A DNA stretch of 64,000 nucleotides from Bacillota bacterium (GCA_023391425.1 JAEWAX010000129.1:1-64000); one strand, 5' to 3'. Positions 55,701-64,000 are shown, counted from the first letter of the stretch. The notes: generated by a model from the letters alone, not told the origin. Numbers and translations are program-made.

Positions 55701-56738
55701 TTATCTAGTAATAGTAACCTTGTTTAATCCTCTTGGACTATCTGGATTTAACCCCTTTAGCAAGGACAACTCACATGCAAACATCTGTGCAATGACAACA
55801 TTAAATAGTGGTGATACATAGTCACTGCAGTTTTTTGGGATTTCAATCCTACTATCTCCTAGCTCCAACAATTCATTGTTATTGGAGATAATTAGTATAT
55901 CTGCTTCACTGTCCTTAAGTTTATTTATCATTTCTAAAATATCCTTTGAAGAAGGCCCATCAGGTGCATATACAACTACAGGCATATCCCTCTCTATCAT
56001 AGCAAAGGGTCCATGGTGGAAGTCAGATGTTGCAAATGCTTTTGCACGCACATATGTAGTTTCCTGGATTTTGAGAGCTGTCTCTAGGGCAATTGAATAA
56101 TTTATTCCTCTAGCCAATACAAAACATTCCTTCATAAATCTATACTTTTTTACTACTTCTTTAATATTATCAGCTTGCTTAAACACACACTTCATAATAT
56201 CAGGTACCTGATTTAGTTCTTTCAACAGTTCCTCATTTTGAGACCATTTTGCAATGAAGTTTATTAGAAGAAATATTGTAGAAGTAAATGTCTTCGTTGC
56301 AGCTACACTTTTTTCAACCCCTGTATCACAGAAAAAATGATATTTTGATGCTAGAGCAAGTGGTGAATCAACAAAGTTTGTTACACTCATAGTGACTGCT
56401 CCTTGTTTTGCTGCTGCTCTTACCACTTCGATAGCATCAGCAGCCTTTCCTGATTGTGAAATACCAATGACAAAGCAATTCTCCATATTTATATGTTTAT
56501 TATACATTGTAAATACAGATGGTGCTGCCAATGAAACTGGGATACCTATTAAAGTTTCAATTGCATATTTTGTGTATACTGCTGCGTGATCTGATGTACC
56601 TCTTGCAGCTATAATAACTGTAGAAATGTCCCTGTGTTCTAAATCTTTAATGAGCTCGTCAATAACTGCCTTATTTGTTTCGACTGTTCTCTTCAAAACC
56701 GCAGCTTGCTCTAATATTTCTTCCCACATCTTAACCAT
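55701..56738 (-). CDS. Double-SIS-domain sugar isomerase/deaminase (GlmS-C/NagB-II/FrlB-like)
   Basis: This 345-residue protein has two SIS domains, IIAARGTSDHAAVYTKYAIE at about 40-60 and VLARGINYSIALETALKIQETTY at about 205-230, and the C-terminal NPDSPRGLNKVTITR of the GlmS family without its glutaminase part. It probably deaminates or isomerises an amino-sugar phosphate. The ATG at 56738 follows AGGTG by nine bases. A large palindrome separates it from the GntR gene upstream. Confidence 0.85.
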   Translation of the reverse strand: MVKMWEEILEQAAVLKRTVETNKAVIDELIKDLEHRDISTVIIAARGTSDHAAVYTKYAIETLIGIPVSLAAPSVFTMYNKHINMENCFVIGISQSGKAADAIEVVRAAAKQGAVTMSVTNFVDSPLALASKYHFFCDTGVEKSVAATKTFTSTIFLLINFIAKWSQNEELLKELNQVPDIMKCVFKQADNIKEVVKKYRFMKECFVLARGINYSIALETALKIQETTYVRAKAFATSDFHHGPFAMIERDMPVVVYAPDGPSSKDILEMINKLKDSEADILIISNNNELLELGDSRIEIPKNCSDYVSPLFNVVIAQMFACELSLLKGLNPDSPRGLNKVTITR

Positions 56739-56790
56739 ATAAGTTTTCACCTCTAATTAAATTTTTTCCTAAATAGTTTAGTTGTATCTT

Positions 56791-56840
56791 AAGTAAAATA
56801 TAGGTATAGTTGTATATACCACTATACCTATATTTTACTT
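56791..56840 (-). promoter_or_regulatory. Perfect 20-bp-arm palindrome, likely GntR operator
   Basis: AAGTAAAATATAGGTATAGT (56791-56810) and its exact complement at 56821-56840 surround a 10-base centre TGTATATACC. The GGTATA/TATACC core is the kind bound by HutC/NagR-type regulators. No T-run follows, so a simple terminator is less likely. It lies 53 bases before the SIS gene and after the GntR gene. Confidence 0.65.
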
Positions 56841-56915
56841 TACCTTATATAATAAATCAACAGTTAGTAAATATTTTTTTATAAATAAGTACTTCCGTAA
56901 TTGACTTGTGAGTGT

Positions 56916-57644
56916 CTAATCATGACTCATAAAAATACGCACGCTATAGTTATACTTGTCAGCGCGATATACATCCCGTTCATAGAAAAGCTTCTTACCT
57001 TCTTTTGTATAGCTTATACCTGAAATTTCGAGTACAGGTACACCCGCATAAATCATAAGTAACTCACGATTTCCCTTATCAGCTTTTACAGCCTCTATTT
57101 TATTATCAATATAGCTAATATCTATTGAGTATTCAGTTTTTAAAAGATTGTATAAAGATTTTGTCAAATCCAGTTTATTTATATTAGGGCATAGCTTTTC
57201 AGGAATAAACACTTCTTCCACTGCAATAGGAGTTTCATCCGCAAGTCTAAGCCTTTTAATCCTAAATACCTTTTGATCAGAATCCAAATTAAGATATTCT
57301 TTAATATCAAAGCAGTCGACTTCTTCTGTCAACTCTAGAACTCTAGTTGAAGGAAGCATTCCCTGTTGCGTTACTGTTTGTGAAAAACTCATTATATTCC
57401 TTTGTTCAAACTTAATCTCATTTACAAAAGTGCCCTTTCCCTTTTCACGTATAAGAAATTTCTCGGAAGACAGCAGATTAATTGCCTGACGGACAGTCAT
57501 ACGGCTTATACCTAGCTTTTCTGAAAGTTCTCTTTCAGATGGAATAATACTTCCAGCAGGATATTCTCCAGAATTGATTTTATCTAGCAAAATTGTCTTT
57601 AGCTGAAAATATGCTGGAATAGGACTCTTTTTATCTATAAACAT
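56916..57644 (-). CDS. GntR-family regulator, HutC/NagR subfamily
   Basis: This 242-residue protein has an N-terminal winged helix (about residues 10-75: YPAGSIIPSERELSEKLGISRMTVRQAINLL) and a C-terminal UTRA ligand domain (DETPIAVEEVFIPEKLCPNI). Relatives bind amino-sugar phosphates. It is encoded just before the SIS-domain enzyme and is expected to control it through the palindrome at 56791-56840. Confidence 0.9.
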   Translation of the reverse strand: MFIDKKSPIPAYFQLKTILLDKINSGEYPAGSIIPSERELSEKLGISRMTVRQAINLLSSEKFLIREKGKGTFVNEIKFEQRNIMSFSQTVTQQGMLPSTRVLELTEEVDCFDIKEYLNLDSDQKVFRIKRLRLADETPIAVEEVFIPEKLCPNINKLDLTKSLYNLLKTEYSIDISYIDNKIEAVKADKGNRELLMIYAGVPVLEISGISYTKEGKKLFYERDVYRADKYNYSVRIFMSHD

Positions 57645-57887
57645 TTACATCCTCCATTAGCCCTGACATTCACATAAAAATAATTAGTGCTAGTGCCTTT
57701 TTATTAAATAAATTTTACCTAACCTAATAACAAAAGTCAAACCATCTGTTAACATGGTCTGAGTCAGTTCTTGTCCATCTCCTCTAGCCATGAATGTACT
57801 CTCTGTGTTTTGCAAATTTATTCTATTACTTGTATTGCAAAATAATATTTTGTTAAACAATTTTATATTTTAGCTGGGCGAACCCAT

Positions 57888-57922
57888 AAAAAAAAGATTG
57901 CATTGTAAAATGCAATCTTTTT
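57888..57922 (-). terminator. Terminator of the tRNA-Glu/tRNA-Val transcript
   Basis: GATTGCATT and AATGCAATC form a stem flanked by A- and T-runs, one base after the tRNA-Val 3' end. Confidence 0.85.
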
Positions 57923-57998
57923 TGGTGGGAACTATAGGGCTCGAACCTATGACCCTCTGCTTGTAAGGCAGATGCTCTCCCAGCTGAGCTAAGCTCCC
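57923..57998 (-). tRNA. tRNA-Val (anticodon TAC)
   Basis: The 76-base cloverleaf has acceptor stem GGGAGCT/AGTTCCC, loop CTTACAA giving anticodon TAC, T-arm GGTTCGAGCCC, and CCA encoded. It lies three bases from tRNA-Glu. Confidence 0.95.
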
Positions 57999-58001
57999 AA
58001 A

Positions 58002-58076
58002 TGGTGACCCGTAGGGGAATCGAACCCCTGTTATCGCCGTGAAAGGGCGGTGTCTTAACCGCTTGACCAACGGGCC
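58002..58076 (-). tRNA. tRNA-Glu (anticodon TTC)
   Basis: The 75-base cloverleaf has acceptor stem GGCCCGT/ACGGGTC, loop CTTTCAC giving anticodon TTC, T-arm GGTTCGATTCC, and CCA encoded. Confidence 0.95.
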
Positions 58077-58082
58077 ATAAAA

Positions 58083-58103
58083 AAGCGATAGAAACTATCG
58101 CTT
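58083..58103 (-). terminator. Hairpin between tRNA-Met and tRNA-Glu
   Basis: AAGCGATAG and CTATCGCTT pair around three bases and are followed leftward by TTTTTT. It looks like an intrinsic terminator inside the tRNA cluster, between the first and second genes. Confidence 0.7.
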
Positions 58104-58109
58104 AAATAT

Positions 58110-58186
58110 TGGTAGCGGCGGTGGGATTTGAACCTACGACCTGTCGGGTATGAACCGAATGCTCTAGCCAACTGAGCCACGCCGCC
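58110..58186 (-). tRNA. tRNA-Met (anticodon CAT), elongator type
   Basis: The 77-base cloverleaf has acceptor stem GGCGGCG/CGCCGCT, loop TTCATAC giving anticodon CAT, T-arm GGTTCAAATCC, and CCA encoded. The paired first base and overall form match elongator tRNA-Met of Firmicutes, not the initiator; an Ile-type CAT is less likely. Confidence 0.9.
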
Positions 58187-58701
58187 ATTTATTTTGCCCG
58201 TTCTGTAACGTGCTTTTACATTATACAAAAGAAGGCTCACTGTGTCAATAGGAAATTTTATCTTATTTTAATTTCTTTTTTAACCTTTCTTTCTTAACCC
58301 TTTTTAACCTCTTTTTATTTTCTTTTATTTCTTTACTTACATTCATTTTTTAAAATAAAAAATCCCTATGTTAAACTTCAACACAAGGATAGAATTTTCA
58401 GAAGGAATATATTAAGACTAGCTAGTGGAATTAATCCACCAGCCAGAATGGTTTGTTTTCACAATATAAATTTTATAGTAATATAGCTAATATGTATATG
58501 TGAAAAATATTAAATTTTTTTTATTTAAAATCAAATAAAATTGTATAGTTTTTCTCAGACTTAATTATAGACGGCCTTTGATAGCTACATAGATTAAAAA
58601 ACCTTTGAAAGCCTTGATACTAGCTTATCTTTTGCGAAACATTATTTATTAGTATCGTATAATGTTTCACAATCTGTTATATTTGTTATAATAATTATAA
58701 A
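58187..58701. other. Intergenic region with pyrimidine tract and hairpins
   Basis: This 515-base gap holds a long pyrimidine-rich tract (about 58258-58345). It also has a hairpin GCTAGTGGA/TCCACCAGC (58421-58443) and a stem GAAACATTAT/ATAATGTTTC (58636-58668) that may end the GH4 transcript, though without a clear T-run. The tRNA promoter should lie near 58190-58260. No gene seen. Confidence 0.4.
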
Positions 58702-60012
58702 TTATTTAAACTGAGGAAGGTATTCCTTGTTTTCTTTCAATATGTCATCAAGTAACTTTATCGCAATATCTGAAGAAGGGACAAGAGGATGAACTGTCAG
58801 TGCCTGCAATGCTGAATCGTAATTCCCGTTTACTGCAGCATCGATAGTCAATTGCTCATAGTTTTTTACAACCTGAAGAAGACCCCTTATTTTTAAGGGA
58901 GCATTTCCAATATTTAAGGGGTGTGCTCCCTGACCATCGATAATGCAATTTCTTTCAATGACTGTATCATCTGGAAGATCTTTAATTGATCCGTTATTTA
59001 GAACGTTGACAATCTGGATGTCGCCCTTGTTATTATAAATCGAATTGATAAGGGAGCAGGCTGCATCAGAATAATGTGCACCCCCTCGTTCCTCAAGCTG
59101 TTTTGGTTTTGTATCAAGTTCCAGATTTTTATAAATCTCGAATAACTCTTTCTCAACCTCCTTTACAACTTCACCTCGAGTACCTTCGGTCTTTGCATGC
59201 TTCTTGCATTCCTCCAGCATTTCTGCAGTCATATAGTAGTATTTAAGATAGTCCACCATAAACATACCAAGAGATCTAAGGAATCTAGGACTTACATTTA
59301 TATTAGGAATATTTTTAAGACTTTCAGTAGTTTCGACACACAACTTATCAATTAATTCAGCAGTTACATCGCAACCTTTAACAATAACTTTGCTTCCCCA
59401 AGCAAGATGATTTATACCAATATAGTCTATGAATACGTCCTCCATGGGTACATTAAATAATTCAGCAACTGTACTCTGCATACCAATTGGTACATTACAC
59501 AGTCCAATAGCTTTTACTGAGCTATGGTTTAGAATTGTTTCGGTAACAATGCCAGAAGGATTGGTAAAATTAATAAGCCAAGCGTTAGGACATAACTTTT
59601 CCATATCCTTACAAATATCAAGAATTACAGGTATTGTACGTAGCGCGTTAGCAAATCCACCTGGGCCAGTCGTCTCTTGGCCGATTACATCATATCTTAA
59701 AGGAATTTTCTCATCCCTTATGCGAGCATCCATAAGTCCAGCTCTAAACTGTGTCGTAACAAAATCGGCGCCGTCGAGAGCTTCTTGCCTATCAAGAGTG
59801 GTATGTATATTAATGTCGACACCAGCCCTTTTTACCATCCGTCGCCCCAAAGCAGCAGCTATTTCGAGCTTTTCCAAACTTTCTTGGATATCCACAAGGT
59901 AGATATCTTTAACTGGTAATTCATTGTGTCTATTTATAAATCCTTCAATCAATTCTGGAGTATAACTTGATCCACCACCTATTGTAGCAACTTTTAAATA
60001 TTTATTTGACAT
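58702..60012 (-). CDS. GH4-family 6-phospho-glycosidase
   Basis: This 436-residue NAD- and metal-dependent glycosidase has the NAD motif VATIGGGSSYTPELIEGF, then INFTNPSG, and the metal-binding Cys/His in GLCNVPIG and GINHLAWG. Members of this branch hydrolyse 6-phospho-beta-glucosides such as phospho-cellobiose or phospho-chitobiose. The ATG at 60012 follows GAGG by six bases. It is 100 bases after the LacI gene, probably on the same transcript. No phosphotransferase permease is nearby, so the origin of the phosphate is open. Confidence 0.88.
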   Translation of the reverse strand: MSNKYLKVATIGGGSSYTPELIEGFINRHNELPVKDIYLVDIQESLEKLEIAAALGRRMVKRAGVDINIHTTLDRQEALDGADFVTTQFRAGLMDARIRDEKIPLRYDVIGQETTGPGGFANALRTIPVILDICKDMEKLCPNAWLINFTNPSGIVTETILNHSSVKAIGLCNVPIGMQSTVAELFNVPMEDVFIDYIGINHLAWGSKVIVKGCDVTAELIDKLCVETTESLKNIPNINVSPRFLRSLGMFMVDYLKYYYMTAEMLEECKKHAKTEGTRGEVVKEVEKELFEIYKNLELDTKPKQLEERGGAHYSDAACSLINSIYNNKGDIQIVNVLNNGSIKDLPDDTVIERNCIIDGQGAHPLNIGNAPLKIRGLLQVVKNYEQLTIDAAVNGNYDSALQALTVHPLVPSSDIAIKLLDDILKENKEYLPQFK

Positions 60013-60112
60013 ATAAAGCCTCATTTCTCCACCGACATAAAAATATATTAACAAAAGACCCACTTTCAGTGGTTAAATGGACCTTGATTATAAAAACTTA
60101 CTAAAGTTCTGC

Positions 60113-61114
60113 TTATTTACAGGTTTCACGTATAATAAGCTCAGGTTCAAACACCTTGATTTTAGGTTTCATCTCTGGATTGTTAATTGCCTCTACCAGA
60201 AGATTAATACTTTCAACTCCTATTTTATATAGCGGCTGCCTCAATGTAGTTAGCTTGGGATATTTAATATCATCGTCTTTTGGCTTATCGTCATCAAAAC
60301 CTATAATCGCTATATCTTCAGGAGTTTTTAATCCGTTTTCGTACATTGCTTTAATGGCACCAAATGCAGTTTTATCAGATCCGAAGAAGATTGCGTCTGG
60401 AATATCACCGCTTAAGATTATTTTCTGCATCTGGTCATACCCTGATTGCTCAAAGAAATCAGCGTTTATTATATCGTGGGTGCTCAATGGAATTGAATAA
60501 TCCTGCATGGCCTTAATAAAACCGTTAAAACGATCAAGTGAAACCTTATAATTCATATCACCTGAAAAATGCCTTATTTTTTTGTAGCCGACTTTAATGA
60601 GATGCTCAGTAGCCTTGTAAGCACCTAAATAGTTATCCACCTGAACGTTATTTATCGCCGTGTGTGGAAAAGTACCTTCAATTAAAACAAAGCAGGCATT
60701 GCTGGAAACAATATTATCAATGACCTTTTGATCTTTCAGATAACTGCCATAGGCAATTACTCCATCAGTCCTTCCTTGTAGGAAAAAGTCAAAATATTTT
60801 TGCTTTATTTCCTCGTTGCCACGCCCACTGCAAAAAATAATGTTATATCCCAACTTTTCACCTGTATCTTGAAGTCCTTGGATTAAATCAAAAAAGTATG
60901 AATCACACAGTTGATCCATAATAATACCGATAGTCTGTGTTTTTTGCGTCACAAGTGAACGAGCCAAAGCATTTGGTTTGTAATTAAGTTCCTCTATTAC
61001 AGATAATATCTCTCTTCTTTTTTTATCACTTACACCAGTCTTGTTGTTAAGTACCCTGGAGACAAGTGTTCTCGAAACATTAGCCTTTGAAGCGATTTCA
61101 GATATATTAGTCAT
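60113..61114 (-). CDS. LacI-family transcriptional regulator
   Basis: This 333-residue protein has an N-terminal helix-turn-helix (SEIASKANVSRTLVSRVLNN) and a periplasmic-binding-protein-like sensor domain (IGIIMDQLCDSYFFDLIQGL, AIIGFDDD). The ATG at 61114 gives normal length; an upstream in-frame start would add 73 unrelated residues. Two matching operators lie upstream, one over its own leader and one at the start of the divergent kinase gene. Confidence 0.93.
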   Translation of the reverse strand: MTNISEIASKANVSRTLVSRVLNNKTGVSDKKRREILSVIEELNYKPNALARSLVTQKTQTIGIIMDQLCDSYFFDLIQGLQDTGEKLGYNIIFCSGRGNEEIKQKYFDFFLQGRTDGVIAYGSYLKDQKVIDNIVSSNACFVLIEGTFPHTAINNVQVDNYLGAYKATEHLIKVGYKKIRHFSGDMNYKVSLDRFNGFIKAMQDYSIPLSTHDIINADFFEQSGYDQMQKIILSGDIPDAIFFGSDKTAFGAIKAMYENGLKTPEDIAIIGFDDDKPKDDDIKYPKLTTLRQPLYKIGVESINLLVEAINNPEMKPKIKVFEPELIIRETCK

Positions 61115-61502
61115 AGTTACATCTCCCAGCCGTATATAAGTAAAATAAAATGTAAATCGATACACATCCTCTATTATACTATATATATCAGTGATGTCAA
61201 CTCTATTACTTTTAAACTTATATATGAATTCGATGCAAATTTGATACATTTTATTCCCTTTTATACAATTTTCTTGTTGACATGTAATTTGTATAGTGTT
61301 ATAAATGAAGATGCCGTGTGAATCGATACACACTTTAACTCATTGACCGATATTCATCAAAATAATTTGTCCTTGAGAAAATAAAATGAGAAAGAAGTGA
61401 TAATTTCTACGTTTGTTAACCTTTTTATTAAGTATTAAATCTTATTAACACCAGTTTCAAACTTATTATCGATGTTTTTATTATCAGTTTGGAGGAATTT
61501 TT
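61115..61502. promoter_or_regulatory. Divergent control region with LacI operators and kinase promoter
   Basis: Two near-palindromic sites share AATCGATACACA: TGTAAATCGATACACA at 61151-61166 and GTGTGAATCGATACACAC at 61316-61333. A weaker one is TGCAAATTTGATACA at 61234-61248. A rightward promoter, TTGACA (61277-61282) and TATAAA (61300-61305) with 17 bases between, starts transcription just before the 61316 site, the classic repressor position. The LacI protein encoded next door is the obvious ligand. Confidence 0.85.
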
Positions 61503-62495
61503 TTGAAGTATATCATGGGAATTGATCAAGGAGGCACTAAGACAGAGGTTGTTGTCTCTGATATGTATGGAAATATACTTGGATATGGTAAGAGTAGAGG
61601 CGCCTATCATCACAAAGATGGAGTTGCTACTGCCACTGCTGCTGTTAGAGAAGCATCTGATATGGCAATGTCCAAGCTGGAGATATATTCTAGGGATATA
61701 GGTCTTTTGGTAGCTGGAATGACAGGTATGGACTGGCCAGAAGATTACCCTATACTTAAATCGGTGCTTTTCGATGCTACCGGAGTACATAATATAAAAA
61801 TATACAACGATTCAATCATAGCAATGTACGGTGGAACTACAAAAACCTCAGGTATAGTAATGTGTGCAGGAACTGGACTGAATGTAGCTGTAAAGGGTCC
61901 CCGCGGTGATGAGGCTGTATTAGGCGACTATATAAGGGCTGAGGACCAGGGTGGAAGTGCTTTGGCTAGGAGGGCTATACAGCTAGTCTTTTTATCTGAT
62001 ATTAGACTTTGCAGTAGCACAAAGCTAACACAATTATTCTGTAATTACGCAAGGAATAATACCGTTGATGAACTTTTATATCTTTATTCTACTGATGAAG
62101 AGTTTCGTTCAAATATTAGGTATCTTATCCCTCAGATTATTGACATTTCCAGGCATGATGAGGTAGCGAACAAACTTATAGTTGAATTTGCTAAGGATAT
62201 AAGTCAATATGTGTATGCAGGCTTAAATAAGTACAACATGCTTGGTATTGATACTGATGTCGTTCTTTCAGGAAGTGTGCTAAAAGGCAAAAATAACCTT
62301 TTAACAGAAAAAATATCAGAATGTGTCAAAATTTTTGCTCCGAATACATCTATTATAAATGCAAAATATGAGCCAGTTGTAGGAGCATATATACGTGCGT
62401 TGATGACTCTTGATAATTTTGAAAGTGATAAAAAAACCATTCTTCATAACCTACATGAATCAGCAATTAGTTATATCCTTACAAGAGACTTGTAA
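61503..62495 (+). CDS. BadF/BcrA-type sugar kinase (N-acetylglucosamine kinase-like)
   Basis: This 330-residue ASKHA-fold ATPase has the phosphate-1 motif YIMGIDQGGTKTEVVVSD, GIVMCAGTGLNVAVKG and a later VVLSGSVLKGKN. Sequence is closest to eukaryote-like GlcNAc kinases rather than to the iron-sulfur activases. A TTG start at 61503 follows GGAGG by eight bases. Its divergent pairing with LacI and GH4 and the operator at its start suggest it phosphorylates the amino sugar or glycoside used by GH4. Confidence 0.85.
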   Translation: MKYIMGIDQGGTKTEVVVSDMYGNILGYGKSRGAYHHKDGVATATAAVREASDMAMSKLEIYSRDIGLLVAGMTGMDWPEDYPILKSVLFDATGVHNIKIYNDSIIAMYGGTTKTSGIVMCAGTGLNVAVKGPRGDEAVLGDYIRAEDQGGSALARRAIQLVFLSDIRLCSSTKLTQLFCNYARNNTVDELLYLYSTDEEFRSNIRYLIPQIIDISRHDEVANKLIVEFAKDISQYVYAGLNKYNMLGIDTDVVLSGSVLKGKNNLLTEKISECVKIFAPNTSIINAKYEPVVGAYIRALMTLDNFESDKKTILHNLHESAISYILTRDL

Positions 62496-62576
62496 TAATA
62501 GATTAAGCAGTTTTTTCACAAATGGTACGCTGCATCACAAATACATATAGTAAAAATATTAATTGATGCTTACCCT

Positions 62577-62607
62577 AAAAGCCCGCGGAACAAGTCAGTG
62601 GGCTTTT
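62577..62607 (+). terminator. Terminator of the kinase gene
   Basis: AAAAGCCCGC and GTGGGCTTTT pair with one G-T around an 11-base loop, with T residues after. The rest of 62496-62776 shows only AT-rich sequence and a partial match to the 8053 repeat near 62730. Confidence 0.75.
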
Positions 62608-62776
62608 GGCTGCTTTATTATCTAAATATAATAAAATTAAAATATGTTTAATTTATTATTCCGACTATATAAGCAGATATATTATAATGGTAATGTAAAT
62701 ACTTTTTTCTCAGGTACAATTGCTAAAATAGTACTTCCATATAAAAATTATTTCAATGAGGATTATTTCAATGTGC

Positions 62777-63511
62777 TTATTCAGGGCTGCTTCCAAAGAT
62801 TGCTACATATTGGTCCATCAAGTAGAACTTCTTTCCATTCCATTTAAGAACACTTTGTACATATCCCAAGGAATCGGCATGATACCGACCTGAAATTCTT
62901 TGGTATCCTAATAATTCATAGATTCCATTGCCATCAAAATCAATAGGATACAATCCACTTAGGGGATCAACCCAGCCCTCAATAGGGGCTTTCAGCTCCC
63001 CGTTTGGTGTATATATTTCATTTAAATATTCCGCATCCTTGTAAGTTATATCAATTATGTATTCTGTTCCCAATTCAACGTTTTTCACCAGGACTTGATA
63101 GAAATTCATAAATACTACTTTATAGCTGTATTTATTATTGTAATCCTCATAATCAAATAGCAGCTTAATTTGATTGCTTATATCAGAAAACAAATAGTAA
63201 AACATAATACCCCCACTGCCACCTGAGGCTATGCTAATGAGTATGTCATTTATTTTATCACCTGTAAAATCCCCTAAAAATATGCCTGGGCTGTACCCTG
63301 CATCTGATGCAAGTCTGATGCTTTGCTTAAAGCCTGTTTTGCCATCCCTGATATTTAACGTAATATCTCTTATAAATCCGCTATTTGGCATTCTAGTACC
63401 AGTAAGATATACATGCTCTGGCATATTATCTCCATTGACATCACCATAAGCACTTGCAACAATATTTTTTATATTATTATTAGATTGGTTAAACCGATTT
63501 ACATTATACAA
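62777..63511 (-). CDS. FG-GAP/VCBS-repeat-like protein
   Basis: This 244-residue protein has two or three calcium-loop type repeats: AYGDVNGDNMPEHVYL (about residues 21-36), FLGDFTGDKINDILI and PIDFDGNGIYELLGYQ. Such beta-propeller repeats usually act outside the cell, but no signal peptide is seen. A TTG start at 63511 follows GGAGG by eight bases. Similar short proteins occur in spore-forming Firmicutes; function unknown. Confidence 0.7.
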   Translation of the reverse strand: MYNVNRFNQSNNNIKNIVASAYGDVNGDNMPEHVYLTGTRMPNSGFIRDITLNIRDGKTGFKQSIRLASDAGYSPGIFLGDFTGDKINDILISIASGGSGGIMFYYLFSDISNQIKLLFDYEDYNNKYSYKVVFMNFYQVLVKNVELGTEYIIDITYKDAEYLNEIYTPNGELKAPIEGWVDPLSGLYPIDFDGNGIYELLGYQRISGRYHADSLGYVQSVLKWNGKKFYLMDQYVAIFGSSPE

Positions 63512-63592
63512 AATTTGCCCCTCCCTGTTTCTAAAATTAAGTATAATTGTTTAATATCTAAGATTAATTGTCTCTAAAAGGCTCTCCAGTTC

Positions 63593-63607
63593 AAGAACTC
63601 TGCTTAT
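63593..63607 (+). repeat. Hairpin-tail element, tail with degraded hairpin
   Basis: AAGAACTCTGCTTAT matches the tail in 14 of 15 positions; the preceding TCTCTAAAAGG-CTCTCCAGTT segment looks like a shortened hairpin. Confidence 0.5.
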
Positions 63608-63714
63608 TCAAGGTATATCTCATACCATTACTATATAATATGGTTACTTCACATTTTTGTGCCCATATATAATTCTCTTTTTCCCATCTATAGCAGTGAT
63701 ATTCCCTCTGTACC

Positions 63715-63862
63715 TTAGAACTTTGTTTGCCCGATGTCTACCACCGCTAATTCGCATGCATTAATATGCGCCAGAATAAGCGGTGCTACGACCCTGGATA
63801 ACGATTTCTAAGATTCCGCGGGAGTAAACCCAACTCCCTCGGAACCTAAGAACTCTGTTTAT
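63715..63862 (+). repeat. Long form of the hairpin-tail element, second copy
   Basis: A tail-like TTAGAACTTTGTTTG (63715-63729) is followed by CCGATGTCTACC and a stem CACCGCT/AGCGGTG enclosing CGCAT/ATGCG. A CCCTGGATAACG block leads into the hairpin TTCCGCGGGAG/CTCCCTCGGAA and the tail AAGAACTCTGTTTAT. Layout equals 29477-29604, but the stem sequences differ by paired changes. Confidence 0.7.
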
Positions 63863-64000
63863 ATCTCAAGTATTTTGTGCTATTATGTTACTAAAAGTAA
63901 CCGATTGAAATAAAAATAGCCTCTAATGCTCTCACTCAAATAAGTGTCAGTAAAATAGGCTATACCTTGGATTGTTATACTTAAGATATAAGGAGAAACA
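63863..64000 (+). promoter_or_regulatory. Leader of a gene starting beyond the window
   Basis: AATAGCCT and ATAGGCTAT can form a stem across 63917-63963. AAGGAG at 63990-63995 is a good ribosome binding site only five bases before the window ends, so a rightward gene probably starts just outside. Confidence 0.45.

Noticed and set aside
57870..58240. Two short open frames over the tRNA cluster
   Set aside because: They are readings of tRNA genes and have no ribosome binding sites.
61115..61333. N-terminal extension of the LacI protein
   Set aside because: The extension covers the operator and promoter region and resembles no protein; the ATG at 61114 has a good site.

Overview
The window looks like the chromosome of a low-GC, anaerobic, endospore-forming clostridium of the Ruminiclostridium/Clostridium type. 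The evidence is the AT-rich sequence, strong AGGAGG ribosome binding sites, SpoIIE and SpoVB, an alr-endoAI-endoA operon, CtsR-type operators before hsp20 and frequent TTG/GTG starts. No prophage, CRISPR array or intact insertion sequence was found. Starts were moved where a ribosome binding site decided them.

Positions 1-20.1 kb form a sulfosugar locus. A GH31 enzyme with the sulfoquinovosidase RxxW signature is followed by an ABC sugar importer with no ATPase gene. Divergent to these are a DUF4867 cupin (possible sulfoquinovose isomerase) and a ROK regulator. A long leftward operon then encodes an iron alcohol dehydrogenase, a split transketolase, an RpiB-like isomerase, a TalC-type transaldolase, a fucose-isomerase-like protein, a second long transaldolase-like protein and an EamA exporter. 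Next comes a glycerol dehydrogenase-DhaK-DhaL operon with an AraC/PocR regulator. The proposed flow is sulfoquinovoside -> sulfoquinovose -> sulfofructose -> sulfolactaldehyde -> dihydroxypropanesulfonate, exported by the EamA protein. The C1-C3 half would go to transaldolase/transketolase acceptors, or be released as dihydroxyacetone and taken up by DhaKL/GldA. The locus carries parts of both the sulfo-transaldolase and sulfo-transketolase routes.

Positions 20.3-29.3 kb hold housekeeping and envelope genes: YitT, a WecG/TagA glycosyltransferase, a membrane-anchored FAD oxidoreductase, and the nnr-alr-EndoAI-EndoA group. Positions 29.6-41 kb hold surface polysaccharide functions (pyruvyl transferase, GT2, DUF4330, O-antigen-ligase-like, FrhB-like, GT39 type), an FtsW-like protein with a permease-prefix domain under a PadR regulator, and a MarR-membrane protein pair. 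Positions 41-55.6 kb hold NudC, Hsp20, SpoVB, two cell-wall hydrolases, DusB, a DNRLRE protein, tRNA-Arg, a GNAT enzyme, AzoR, SpoIIE and a second YitT. Positions 55.7-62.5 kb hold an amino-sugar/phospho-glycoside region: a SIS-domain enzyme, a GntR regulator, three tRNAs, then GH4, LacI and a BadF-type kinase with clear operators. A short FG-GAP-like protein and a repeat-rich tail close the window.

Across the intergenic regions runs a family of structured repeats not explained by the genes. Each has a hairpin of about 11 bp with a fixed internal mismatch, followed by a conserved AAGAACTCTGTTTAT tail. Two long copies share a further 5' module. Stem changes between copies are compensatory, so the fold appears to be maintained.
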